Origin: Betaproteobacteria bacterium
GTDB taxonomy: Bacteria; Pseudomonadota; Gammaproteobacteria; Burkholderiales; Usitatibacteraceae
Assembly: GCA_025362705.1 (NCBI GenBank)
Contig: JANYFH010000341.1
Span: forward strand, 1-8,386
Direction of reading: 5' to 3'
DNA: 8,386 nt
Shown here piece after piece: positions 1 to 6,342 of the stretch. Position 1 is the first letter of the stretch; each line of letters begins with the position of its first letter. The notes below the pieces were generated by a model. The model ran no database searches, was not told where the DNA came from, and was given only the letters and a program-made list of their open reading frames with translations. A program made the translations under genes and the position numbers.

Positions 1-822
1 GAGCGCGACAAGATCGAGCTCGCCGCCAAGGTGCTGAATCGCTTTTACGCAAAGGCACATAACGATTTGTCGGTGGAAGAAATTCAGTTGGGCATTGTCG
101 AAATGCGCCATGCCCGCGACACCAAACCCTCCAAAGCTGTGGAAGTGGCACCGGTCGAGGAAATCGCGCTGCAAACCCGCCGCGCCGACCTGCGCGCCCG
201 GACCGATCATCAATCACAATACATCCGACAGATGCAGACGCACGACATTACTTTCGGCGTCGGTCCGGCTGGTACCGGAAAAACCTATCTTGCCGTCGCC
301 TGCGCGGTAGATGCATTTGAGCGCGATTTGGTCAAGCGCATCGTGCTGACGCGTCCCGCTGTCGAGGCTGGCGAGCGGCTTGGTTTTTTGCCGGGGGATT
401 TGTCACAAAAAGTCGACCCGTATCTTCGCCCGCTGTATGACGCGCTCTACGAATTGCTTGGTTTCGATAAAGTCAGCCGCATGTTCGAACGCCAGCAGAT
501 TGAAGTCGCACCGTTGGCGTTCATGCGAGGCCGCACGCTGAACCACTCATTCATCATTCTGGACGAAGCACAAAACACCACGCCCGAACAAATGAAAATG
601 TTTTTGACGCGTATCGGCTTCGGCACCAAAGCGGTGATCACGGGCGATGTGACGCAGGTGGATTTGAAGCATGGCACTACCAGTGGATTGATCGATGCGC
701 GCAATGTGCTGCATGGTATTCGCGGTATCGCGTTCACGATTTTTCAGGCAAATGATGTGGTGCGGCATCCGCTGGTGCAGGCCATCGTGACCGCTTATGA
801 AGCGCATCGTAGGGTTCGCTGA
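1..822 (+). CDS. ybeZ: PhoH family ATPase (YbeZ-like), 5' truncated by window edge
   Basis: Cytoplasmic P-loop NTPase of the PhoH/YbeZ family, linked in other bacteria to YbeY and to RNA metabolism; its exact role is unsettled. The frame is open from base 1 (reading ERDKIELAAK before the GTG at 31), so the true start lies upstream and about 273 codons of a family usually 320-350 aa long are visible. The Walker A motif GPAGTGKT is encoded at 262-285 and the Walker B stretch FIILDEAQN at 550-576; the order and spacing are typical of PhoH. The C-terminus is intact and ends in TGA five bases before ybeY, fitting the conserved phoH-ybeY pair. The GTG at 31 is only an internal codon. Family assignment is firm; the gene symbol rests on synteny with ybeY and corC. 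Confidence 0.95.
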   Translation, partial: ERDKIELAAKVLNRFYAKAHNDLSVEEIQLGIVEMRHARDTKPSKAVEVAPVEEIALQTRRADLRARTDHQSQYIRQMQTHDITFGVGPAGTGKTYLAVACAVDAFERDLVKRIVLTRPAVEAGERLGFLPGDLSQKVDPYLRPLYDALYELLGFDKVSRMFERQQIEVAPLAFMRGRTLNHSFIILDEAQNTTPEQMKMFLTRIGFGTKAVITGDVTQVDLKHGTTSGLIDARNVLHGIRGIAFTIFQANDVVRHPLVQAIVTAYEAHRRVR

Positions 823-827
823 CTTCC

Positions 828-1283
828 ATGGGTTTAATCAGGCACAAGATTGATGTGCAAATTGCGACCAGGCTGAAGGGCATCCCAACTGAGCGCGCAT
901 TCAGGAAATGGTTGAACGCCGCGTTACCAAAATCCGCAGAATTGACATTACGTGTGGTGAATGCAGCCGAAGCGCGCAATCTGAACCACGCGTTTCGCGG
1001 TAAAGACTATGCGACCAATGTGCTGACCTTCGTCTATCACGAAAAGAAATCACCAAAGCTTCACGGCGATATCGTCCTGTGCGCGCCCATCGTGGCGCGC
1101 GAGGCGCACGAACAGGGCAAGGCACTCGATGCGCACTACGCCCACCTCACTATTCATGGCGCGCTGCATTTGGCGGGCATGGACCATGAGCACGAGCGCG
1201 AAGCGCAATCGATGGAAAAAAGAGAGACCGCGATTGTCAAAACGTTTGGCTATGCGAATCCTTACGCCAGGAATGGCGAATAG
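828..1283 (+). CDS. ybeY: YbeY endoribonuclease / rRNA maturation factor
   Basis: Single-strand-specific, zinc-dependent endoribonuclease involved in 16S rRNA 3'-end processing and 70S ribosome quality control. The 151-aa protein has the family length. The zinc site is visible as HGALHLAGMDH, with H110, H114 and H120 in the H-x3-H-x5-H pattern. The conserved FRGKDYATNVLTF segment precedes it, with R57 at the position of the essential arginine. The ATG lies five bases after the phoH stop; only a weak AGGG (811-814) precedes it, so translation is probably coupled to phoH. Nothing looks damaged. Confidence 0.96.
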   Translation: MGLIRHKIDVQIATRLKGIPTERAFRKWLNAALPKSAELTLRVVNAAEARNLNHAFRGKDYATNVLTFVYHEKKSPKLHGDIVLCAPIVAREAHEQGKALDAHYAHLTIHGALHLAGMDHEHEREAQSMEKRETAIVKTFGYANPYARNGE

Positions 1284-1364
1284 CACGCACATTGAATCGG
1301 GGTCGGCATCAGCGTTTTTCCGCCTTGTGTTACAGTAACTTCATCGCAATAACCGAAACAATCA

Positions 1365-2252
1365 ATGGACGATTCTCCCAAGCGCTCGTTACTTGAGCGC
1401 CTCTCTTCCATGCTCCTGCGGGAGCCGGAAGACCGCGGTCAACTGGTCGAATTGCTGCACGGCGCATTCGAAAAAAATCTCCTGGATGCCGATGCGCTCT
1501 CGATGATCGAGGGTGTGATGCAGGTCTCTGAAATGCAGGCGCGCGATGTCATGATCCCGCGCTCACAGATGGACATGATCGACGTTGAGGACAGTCCCGA
1601 TACGTTCATCCCCTTCGTCATTGAAACTGCCCACTCGCGTTTTCCGGTGTTTGAGAATGGCAAGGATAATGTCATCGGCATTCTGCTCGCCAAGGATTTG
1701 TTGCGCTACTACGCCAATGCCGAAGAGTTCGATGTGCGCGACATGCTGCGCCCGGCCGTGTTTGCACCGGAATCCAAGCGCCTGAATATTTTGCTGCGTG
1801 AATTCAAGGCAAACCGCAATCACATCGCCATCATTGTCGATGAGTATGGCGGTGTTGCCGGATTGGTGACGATTGAAGATGTACTGGAGCAGATCGTCGG
1901 CGACATCGAGGACGAATTCGATTTCGACGAGACAGAGGACAATATCCTGCCGGATAAGTCCGGGCGCTTCCGTGTCAAGGCGATCACGGAGATTGCGGAC
2001 TTCAATGAAGCGTTTCAGGCACATTGTTCTGATGACGATTTCGATACCGTAGGCGGCCTAGTCATCAACCGTTTTGGCCGTGTACCCAAGCGGGGAGAAT
2101 CGGTGACGTTTGATGGCTTCAAGTTTTCGGTGTTGCGTGCTGACAGCCGTAAAGTGCATTCCCTGCTTGTTGAACGCATTGCAATTGCGACCCCTGCGCC
2201 TGCGCCAGCGCCGGGTGACGGGGATGAACACGGCAAGAAAGTGGCGTCATAG
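1365..2252 (+). CDS. corC: HlyC/CorC family protein with CBS pair (CorC/YbeX)
   Basis: Soluble CorC/YbeX-type protein, historically linked to magnesium and cobalt efflux with CorA and, by its neighbours, to ribosome and RNA homeostasis. The 295-aa length matches E. coli CorC (about 292 aa). It lacks the DUF21 membrane domain of longer family members. Order of parts: an N-terminal helical region (about 1-58, including LLHGAFEKNLLDADALSMIEGV), a first CBS repeat (about 60-118, DVMIPRSQMD), a second CBS repeat (about 125-184, VDEYGGVAGLVTIEDVLEQI), a CorC/HlyC C-terminal domain (about 197-276, DTVGGLVINRFGRVPKRGE) and a Pro/Ala-rich tail (PAPAPAPG). An 81-base gap separates it from ybeY, with no strong Shine-Dalgarno before the ATG. 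The transport role is inherited from the family and remains debated. Confidence 0.94.
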   Translation: MDDSPKRSLLERLSSMLLREPEDRGQLVELLHGAFEKNLLDADALSMIEGVMQVSEMQARDVMIPRSQMDMIDVEDSPDTFIPFVIETAHSRFPVFENGKDNVIGILLAKDLLRYYANAEEFDVRDMLRPAVFAPESKRLNILLREFKANRNHIAIIVDEYGGVAGLVTIEDVLEQIVGDIEDEFDFDETEDNILPDKSGRFRVKAITEIADFNEAFQAHCSDDDFDTVGGLVINRFGRVPKRGESVTFDGFKFSVLRADSRKVHSLLVERIAIATPAPAPAPGDGDEHGKKVAS

Positions 2253-2280
2253 AAACAAACACCAGCGCCGCTTCAGTGAA

Positions 2281-3870
2281 ATGACGCGAATCGTTTTACT
2301 GCCGGCAAAATTCATCTTCCGACTCGTGCTCGCGTTCGCAGCCGGTGGCGCCGGAGTGCTGGCATTTGCGCCGTTTTACCTTTGGCCATTCGCGCTGATG
2401 TCGTTGTTTTTCCTGTTCGCGCTGTGGCATCGTGCAGCGACAAGCTGGCGTGCGTTTGCAATCGGATTTTCGTGGGGACTCGGCTTGTTCATCTTTGGCG
2501 TGCCGTGGATCTACGTGAGTCTGCACGTGTACGGCGGCATGCCGGTAATTCTGGCGGCCATCGCAACTTTCCTGTTCTGCTGTTACCTCTCCATATTCCC
2601 GGCGCTGGGCTGTGCCATGCACTGCTGGCTGGTGCGCCGTTTCGGGATATCTGCAGTGGCCTCGCTGCTGCTGGTCATGCCAGCCTGTTTCGTCATTTGG
2701 GAATATGTGCGCGGCTGGTTTTTCTCTGGTTTTCCCTGGCTGGTTTTTGGCTACTCGCAAACGCCGGGTGGCCCGCTATTTTCGCCGCTGATGGGCTTCG
2801 CGTCAGTATTGGGTGTGTTCGGGATTTCCTGGCTACTGGCGATGACTGCGGGTCTGTGGGTGCTGCTCACGCGCGGTGCAACCGGCATCGTCTGGTCACG
2901 CCGCGGACGCATTGTGTTCGGCGCGGCGATTCTTGCTGTCTGGGCAATTGGCGGCGTGCTGCATCGTTTTCCGTGGAGCGCACCTTCAGGCGCGCCTCTC
3001 AAGGTTGCATTGCTGCAGGGAAATATCGAGCAGAGCCTGAAATGGCGCGAGGATCAGCGTGCGACTTCGCTGGCGAATTATCGCGAACTGGTCGAGACAA
3101 CCAGTGCGCGCCTGATTGTCCTTCCGGAAACCGCGCTGCCTTTCGCGCTTTCCGATTTGCCAGCCGATTACCTTGCCGCGCTCAAACGCCGCAGCGAAGC
3201 GAATGGGGGTGATGCGATTGTCGGTGTCGCCATTGTCGAGCGCGGCGTTTCTCTCACTGATCCTTACAGCGTTACCAATAGCGCCATAACGCTGGGCCAG
3301 GCGCCCACCCAGCGCTACGACAAGCAGCATCTCGTCGTTTTCGGCGAATTCATTCCGCCATTATTGTCGTGGGTATATAACTGGTTGCAGATCCCGCTAG
3401 GCAGCATGACAGCCGGACGCAGCGATCAAAAACCACTGCAAATTGCCGGCCATGCGATCGCGGTCAACATCTGTTATGAAGATGCATTCGGCGCCGAGAT
3501 CGCGCGCCAATTGCCCGATGCCGAGTTGCTGGTAAATATGTCAAACATGGCGTGGTTCGGACAATACCTCGCATCCGACCAGCAAGCGCAATTTTCGCAA
3601 ATGCGTGCCCTTGAAAGTGGGCGCTGGATGTTGCGTTCGACCAATACCGGCGTCACGGCGGCGATCAATGAAAAAGGTAAAATCGTTAAGGCGCTTCCTC
3701 AATTTGCGCGTGGTGTGCTTGAGATTGAAGTGCAGCCACGTCTCGGCACGACGCCTTACGTATTCTGGAAGGACTGGTTGATTCTGGGATTGCTACTGCT
3801 TGCGTTGGTCGGTGGATGTATTCTGAAACGCGCAGATCGCCATTTGGTGCGGGTTCCAGAGAAAAAATAG
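2281..3870 (+). CDS. lnt: Apolipoprotein N-acyltransferase Lnt
   Basis: Inner-membrane enzyme that transfers an acyl chain from phospholipid to the N-terminal diacylglyceryl-cysteine of apolipoproteins, the last step of lipoprotein maturation before Lol sorting. From ATG 2281 it is 529 aa (E. coli Lnt 512 aa). The first 230 or so residues form several hydrophobic helices (VLAFAAGGAGVLAFAPFYLW onward). A carbon-nitrogen hydrolase domain follows (about 240-480) with the expected triad: E283 in VLPETALPF, K348 in RYDKQHLVVFGEF and C398 in NICYEDAFG, plus the conserved E356. A final helix lies at about 500-516. An in-frame ATG at 2224 would add 19 very basic residues and overlap corC; 2281 is preferred because the hydrophobic N-terminus then begins as in relatives, although neither start has a good Shine-Dalgarno. 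Confidence 0.96.
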   Translation: MTRIVLLPAKFIFRLVLAFAAGGAGVLAFAPFYLWPFALMSLFFLFALWHRAATSWRAFAIGFSWGLGLFIFGVPWIYVSLHVYGGMPVILAAIATFLFCCYLSIFPALGCAMHCWLVRRFGISAVASLLLVMPACFVIWEYVRGWFFSGFPWLVFGYSQTPGGPLFSPLMGFASVLGVFGISWLLAMTAGLWVLLTRGATGIVWSRRGRIVFGAAILAVWAIGGVLHRFPWSAPSGAPLKVALLQGNIEQSLKWREDQRATSLANYRELVETTSARLIVLPETALPFALSDLPADYLAALKRRSEANGGDAIVGVAIVERGVSLTDPYSVTNSAITLGQAPTQRYDKQHLVVFGEFIPPLLSWVYNWLQIPLGSMTAGRSDQKPLQIAGHAIAVNICYEDAFGAEIARQLPDAELLVNMSNMAWFGQYLASDQQAQFSQMRALESGRWMLRSTNTGVTAAINEKGKIVKALPQFARGVLEIEVQPRLGTTPYVFWKDWLILGLLLLALVGGCILKRADRHLVRVPEKK

Positions 3871-3996
3871 CTGGAGAAGCGCACCAGTGCTGGAGTTTGC
3901 CAATACCGTTGTTGCGAATATTTTTGAGCGGACCAAGACCAGCAATTTTTCTCAAGTCATGTGCGCGGTGTGTCTGCCGCATGAACATCCGCATAT

Positions 3997-4344
3997 TCAC
4001 CCACCATGTTCCAGACGCGAATCTGCCGGTGCACCGGCACGATCGCGCATACCGTAGTCGCGAATCACATTCGCAACGCGCAAGCGGTAGTCGGCAAAAA
4101 TGTGATCGCGGCCGGCCGCCTGAATGGCGCGATGCGCTTTGAGATTACGCCAGTTACGCACCGCTTCCTCGTCCCGCCAGAACGAGAGCGAGAGAATTTT
4201 TCCGGGCTCACTGAGGCTCTCGAATCGCTCAATCGAAATGAAGCCATCGAACTCATCGAGTTGCGGGCGCAGTACCGCTGCGGCACCGAGATAGTCCGCT
4301 TTGTGTGCGGCATTGGTATTAGCTTCAAAGATGACGGCGATCAT
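3997..4344 (-). CDS. Antibiotic biosynthesis monooxygenase (ABM) family protein
   Basis: Small cytoplasmic protein of the ABM superfamily, a dimeric ferredoxin-like alpha/beta-barrel fold that includes cofactor-free quinone monooxygenases (YgiN type) and haem-degrading enzymes. The 115-aa protein starts MIAVIFEAN (first beta strand). It carries FDGFISIERFESL, the strand ILSLSFWRDEEAV with W56, then W65 and H71 in the helix NWRNLKAHRAIQAAG, and the strand DYRLRVANVIRDYGM. The last 16 residues are low-conservation tail. Its ATG overlaps the upstream TGA as ATGA, and an AGGAG (4352-4356) sits 7 nt before the start, so it is translated together with the NIPSNAP gene. The substrate is unknown; oxygenase chemistry is inferred from the fold and is not shown by unambiguous catalytic residues. 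Confidence 0.88.
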   Translation of the reverse strand: MIAVIFEANTNAAHKADYLGAAAVLRPQLDEFDGFISIERFESLSEPGKILSLSFWRDEEAVRNWRNLKAHRAIQAAGRDHIFADYRLRVANVIRDYGMRDRAGAPADSRLEHGG

Positions 4345-4685
4345 GGGTGTGCTCCTGTGTTAGCTGCGGCAATCTGAAAGGTGCCTTCAACGACCTCAGT
4401 GAAAGTACGTTCCTCGCGCAGGATAAAGCGCTTTTCCCGCGCGCGCGCGAAATTGACGCAGGCTTCGGCGTCCGTTTTCAATCGCGCACGATAGGCTTCG
4501 TATGCGGCGAGACTGTCAAAGCCGATCAAACCCCAGGCGATGTCGTTGCTGCCCTCGTATGGCAGGAAATAGCCGAGCAGATGGCCGCCGCAGCGCGGAA
4601 TGATGCGTCCCCAGTGTTGTGCATATTCGCGAAATGCGTCGCGCTGGAATGGGTCGATCTGGTAGCGAATGAAACAGGCAATCAT
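4341..4685 (-). CDS. NIPSNAP family protein
   Basis: Small protein of the NIPSNAP family, another dimeric alpha/beta-barrel fold; bacterial members are mostly of unknown function. The chosen start gives 114 aa beginning MIACFIRYQIDPFQRDAF, the typical first strand and helix of this subgroup. It continues with YAQHWGRIIPRCGGHLLGYF, YEGSNDIAWGLIGFDSLAAY and the C-terminal FILREERTFTEVVEG. An in-frame upstream start at 4778 would add 31 residues running through the divergent promoter and over the facing regulator's start codon, and is unlikely. The gene is divergent from the ArsR-family gene (77-base gap) and coupled to ABM by a 4-base overlap, forming a two-gene operon probably controlled by that regulator. 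Only a weak AAAGA-like sequence precedes its ATG. No substrate can be named from sequence. Confidence 0.87.
   Translation of the reverse strand: MIACFIRYQIDPFQRDAFREYAQHWGRIIPRCGGHLLGYFLPYEGSNDIAWGLIGFDSLAAYEAYRARLKTDAEACVNFARAREKRFILREERTFTEVVEGTFQIAAANTGAHP
4352..4356 (-). promoter_or_regulatory. Shine-Dalgarno of the ABM gene inside the NIPSNAP 3' end
   Basis: On the minus strand AGGAG lies 7 nt upstream of the ABM ATG (4344) and within the last codons of the NIPSNAP gene. Together with the 4-base ATGA stop/start overlap it decides the ABM start and indicates translational coupling. Confidence 0.75.
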
Positions 4686-4727
4686 CGAAGTCTTTGTAGA
4701 GTAAAAACCAGAAAGAACGATAGCGTA

Positions 4728-4756
4728 TTGTCCTGCCGCAATGGTTCGGCTAACAT
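4728..4756 (+). promoter_or_regulatory. Predicted sigma-70 promoter of the ArsR-family gene
   Basis: A -35 box TTGTCC (4728-4733, 4 of 6 to TTGACA) and a -10 box TAACAT (4751-4756, 4 of 6 to TATAAT) are separated by 17 nt. Six bases separate the -10 box from the ATG at 4763, which puts the expected transcription start on the initiator A itself. No Shine-Dalgarno precedes the gene. The transcript is therefore predicted to be leaderless. The boxes are seen directly; their use is inference. Confidence 0.5.
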
Positions 4757-4764
4757 CGAACCAT
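4741..4764. promoter_or_regulatory. Perfect inverted-repeat operator candidate in the divergent region
   Basis: ATGGTTCG (4741-4748), an 8-base spacer GCTAACAT, and its exact reverse complement CGAACCAT (4757-4764) form a 24-bp dyad. The spacer contains the proposed -10 box and the right arm covers the first two bases of the regulator's ATG. The size suits a winged-helix dimer. Binding here would block the regulator's own promoter; the dyad lies 55 nt upstream of the NIPSNAP start, where it could also affect the minus-strand promoter, for which I see no convincing boxes. Confidence 0.65.
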
Positions 4765-5455
4765 GAGAGAAGGTCCAAACATTGTTCGCATCGCCGCGCT
4801 GATCGGCGACCAGACCCGAACCGAAGTATTGACCGCGTTGATAGGTGGCAAGGCGCTTACCGCCACCGAATTAGCGGGTGTTGCGGGTGTGACCAAACAG
4901 ACCATCAGCGGCCATCTGGCCAAGCTGATAGATGCGCAATTGGTCAGCGTGGAGAGCCAAGGCAGGCATCGTTACTTTCGCTTGGCTGACGACGATGTGG
5001 TGCAGTTGCTTGAATCGCTCATGGGTGTCGCCCACCGCACCGGCGCCGTGCGGCTGCGTTCGAGTCCACGCGACCCTGCCATGCACAAGGCACGTGTCTG
5101 CTACGACCACCTGGCGGGCGAGCTGAGCGTGCAAATCTACGAGAGCCTGCTCAAACGCGACGCGTTTGTGCCAGGTAAAGACGGGCTCGTCCTCACGGTG
5201 GGCGGAAAACGTTTCTTCACACGAGTCGGTATTGATGTCGAAATCGTACGACTGCAACGTCGCAACTTTTGTCGTGCCTGCCTCGACTGGAGCGAGCGGC
5301 GACACCACCTCGCTGGCGCGCTCGGCGCTGCACTGCTTGAACGCTTGATGGTGCTGGATTGGGCCAAGCGTGATCGCGATTCGCGGGTCGTGAACTTTAG
5401 CAGAGCAGGCGAGCAAGCGTTGCGCGAACTCTTCCGGTTGCCAGTGGCACGCTGA
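4763..5455 (+). CDS. ArsR/SmtB-family winged-helix regulator with C-terminal extension
   Basis: Probable dimeric transcription factor controlling itself and the divergent NIPSNAP-ABM operon. It has 230 aa, about twice a minimal ArsR protein. The winged HTH spans about residues 5-80 (IVRIAALIGDQTRTEVLTAL, then TATELAGVAGVTKQTISGHL as the helix-turn-helix, then SVESQGRHRYFRLAD as the wing). The classical ELCVCDL metal box of arsenic sensors is absent. The extension contains C113 (ARVCYDHLAGEL) and a CxxC at C170/C173 within FCRACLDWSERRHHLAG, probably a separate effector or redox/metal site. It starts at the ATG within the dyad; the protein N-terminus then matches the usual position before the first helix. 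There is no Shine-Dalgarno. The family is secure; the ligand is unknown. Confidence 0.92.
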   Translation: MREGPNIVRIAALIGDQTRTEVLTALIGGKALTATELAGVAGVTKQTISGHLAKLIDAQLVSVESQGRHRYFRLADDDVVQLLESLMGVAHRTGAVRLRSSPRDPAMHKARVCYDHLAGELSVQIYESLLKRDAFVPGKDGLVLTVGGKRFFTRVGIDVEIVRLQRRNFCRACLDWSERRHHLAGALGAALLERLMVLDWAKRDRDSRVVNFSRAGEQALRELFRLPVAR

Positions 5456-5533
5456 TGATTGATTTGACTACGCGAACATGAGCGCCCGTGCGAACTTGCT
5501 ATCGCAGTGGCCGATACGACCTGCGCGCGAATC

Positions 5534-6052
5534 TTAAACAAATTTCCGCGCCTGCCTCGCATCGCGGTGCACGATCCACGCGATCGGTAGTCCCACACAA
5601 ATCATGTGCACGCCAATTCCGATGGTGAGCGAGTCCCAGTCGTAATTTGGTTTGAACGCTATGGCCGAGAGTGGCAGGACGACGAGATTTATTACCGCGT
5701 AAACACTCAAACCGTAGAGCGGCCCGGCGATGAAAGGATTGGCAACAAGCAGCGCGATGTGGCGGCTCGCGAACCAGTATGTCAACACGATGCCGAGCAT
5801 GATCGCGTAGTGCAACGCGAGACCCAGTAGCGCGATGTCCAGCCCGCCGCCGATCACCTTTGACCCGATCAGCCCGCTCGCGACAGCACGCAATACGCCA
5901 GGAGCCGTCGCGCCCTTGGCAATCGCAGTTGCAAACGCGGCAAGGATATCGAATGAACCCGCCGCCAGCCATGCGGTGATGATCGTTTTTGTTGCAGTCC
6001 CGATGTTCATCGCGCGCAATGCGATTTTTGTTTCTTCACTAACGGGAGTCAT
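5534..6052 (-). CDS. Conserved integral membrane protein of unknown function
   Basis: Uncharacterised inner-membrane protein of 172 aa. Four hydrophobic segments are visible at about residues 22-43 (TIITAWLAAGSFDILAAFA), 72-95 (ALLGLALHYAIMLGIVLTYW), 108-131 (IAGPLYGLSVYAVINLVVLP) and 142-162 (GIGVHMICVGLPIAWIV). Polar residues within or beside helices (D35, H81, H149) and the GPLYGLSVYAVINLVVLPLSA segment recall a widespread proteobacterial family without a named function. The ATG at 6052 is chosen because AAAGGA (6067-6062) lies 9 nt upstream; an in-frame GTG at 6073 would put that sequence inside the gene. It converges with the ArsR-family gene (78-base gap) and is divergent from the epimerase gene. 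No partner gene is adjacent on its strand, so its role cannot be inferred from context. Confidence 0.82.
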   Translation of the reverse strand: MTPVSEETKIALRAMNIGTATKTIITAWLAAGSFDILAAFATAIAKGATAPGVLRAVASGLIGSKVIGGGLDIALLGLALHYAIMLGIVLTYWFASRHIALLVANPFIAGPLYGLSVYAVINLVVLPLSAIAFKPNYDWDSLTIGIGVHMICVGLPIAWIVHRDARQARKFV

Positions 6053-6061
6053 TTTTCTGTG

Positions 6062-6067
6062 TCCTTT
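6062..6067 (-). promoter_or_regulatory. Shine-Dalgarno of the membrane-protein gene
   Basis: AAAGGA on the minus strand, 9 nt before the ATG at 6052. It is the main reason to prefer that start over the in-frame GTG at 6073. Confidence 0.65.
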
Positions 6068-6283
6068 GGTCACCCCGCTGAAGCCCAGCGTGCCAGCGCG
6101 TTGCCGTATGCTACAAAATAAATCGGGTCATCGGTGGATACTTGTGATGACATTTGCAACCAAGACGAAATCAAGCATTGGTGCGGTTTGCCAGGCTATT
6201 TGTGTCTGGAAGGCCCGTGAATGCTGGTGTTTGCCATATTTTCTGTAGATCAAGATGCCTGCGCAGAAATGACGGTTCACTAG

Positions 6284-6313
6284 TTGTTGTCTCGACTTGG
6301 CAGATGGCAAAAT
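6284..6313 (+). promoter_or_regulatory. Weak promoter candidate for the epimerase-like gene
   Basis: Within the 290-base divergent gap (6053-6342), TTGTTG (6284-6289) and CAAAAT (6308-6313) are separated by 18 nt (3 of 6 and 4 of 6 to consensus). An imperfectly placed inverted repeat TTGGC (6297-6301) / GCCAA (6318-6322) overlaps it. The rest of the gap holds no convincing gene, and I see no clear promoter for the minus strand. Confidence 0.25.
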
Positions 6314-6342
6314 GGCGGCCAACAGAACTGGAGAGAACAGAA

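Noticed and set aside
1325..1353. TTGTGT-17-AATAAC as a corC promoter
   Set aside because: Only 3 of 6 and 4 of 6 matches in an 81-base gap, too weak to distinguish from chance; corC may simply be co-transcribed with ybeY.
2382..3212. 276-codon open frame on the + strand inside lnt
   Set aside because: It overlaps the well-supported lnt frame, is rich in Cys/Arg/Ala in a shadow-frame manner, and shows no recognisable domain.
3686..4000. 104-codon open frame on the - strand spanning the end of lnt and the lnt-ABM gap
   Set aside because: Most of it is antisense to the conserved Lnt C-terminus; no motif or ribosome-binding site was seen.
4438..4449. 12-base alternating CG run, a possible Z-DNA-forming tract
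   Set aside because: It is explained by Ala-Arg-Ala-Arg codons in the NIPSNAP gene in GC-rich DNA.
4347..4766. 139-codon + strand frame antisense to the NIPSNAP gene
   Set aside because: The opposite strand carries a clear NIPSNAP family protein; this frame has no family features.
4686..4778. N-terminal extension of the NIPSNAP gene to the start at 4778
   Set aside because: It would translate through the divergent promoter and over the regulator's start codon, and the added 31 residues do not resemble the family.
4871..5416. 181-codon - strand frame antisense to the ArsR-family gene
   Set aside because: The plus-strand protein has a full winged helix and conserved C-terminal motifs; the antisense frame is a codon-bias shadow.
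6186..6245. Two copies of GTTTGCCA followed by similar T-rich sequence, about 42 bases apart
   Set aside because: Only the eight-base core is shared and there are no further copies, so it was not treated as a repeat.
6147..6248. 33-codon Cys-rich small open frame in the gap before the epimerase-like gene
   Set aside because: No Shine-Dalgarno, no recognisable similarity, and its length is expected by chance.
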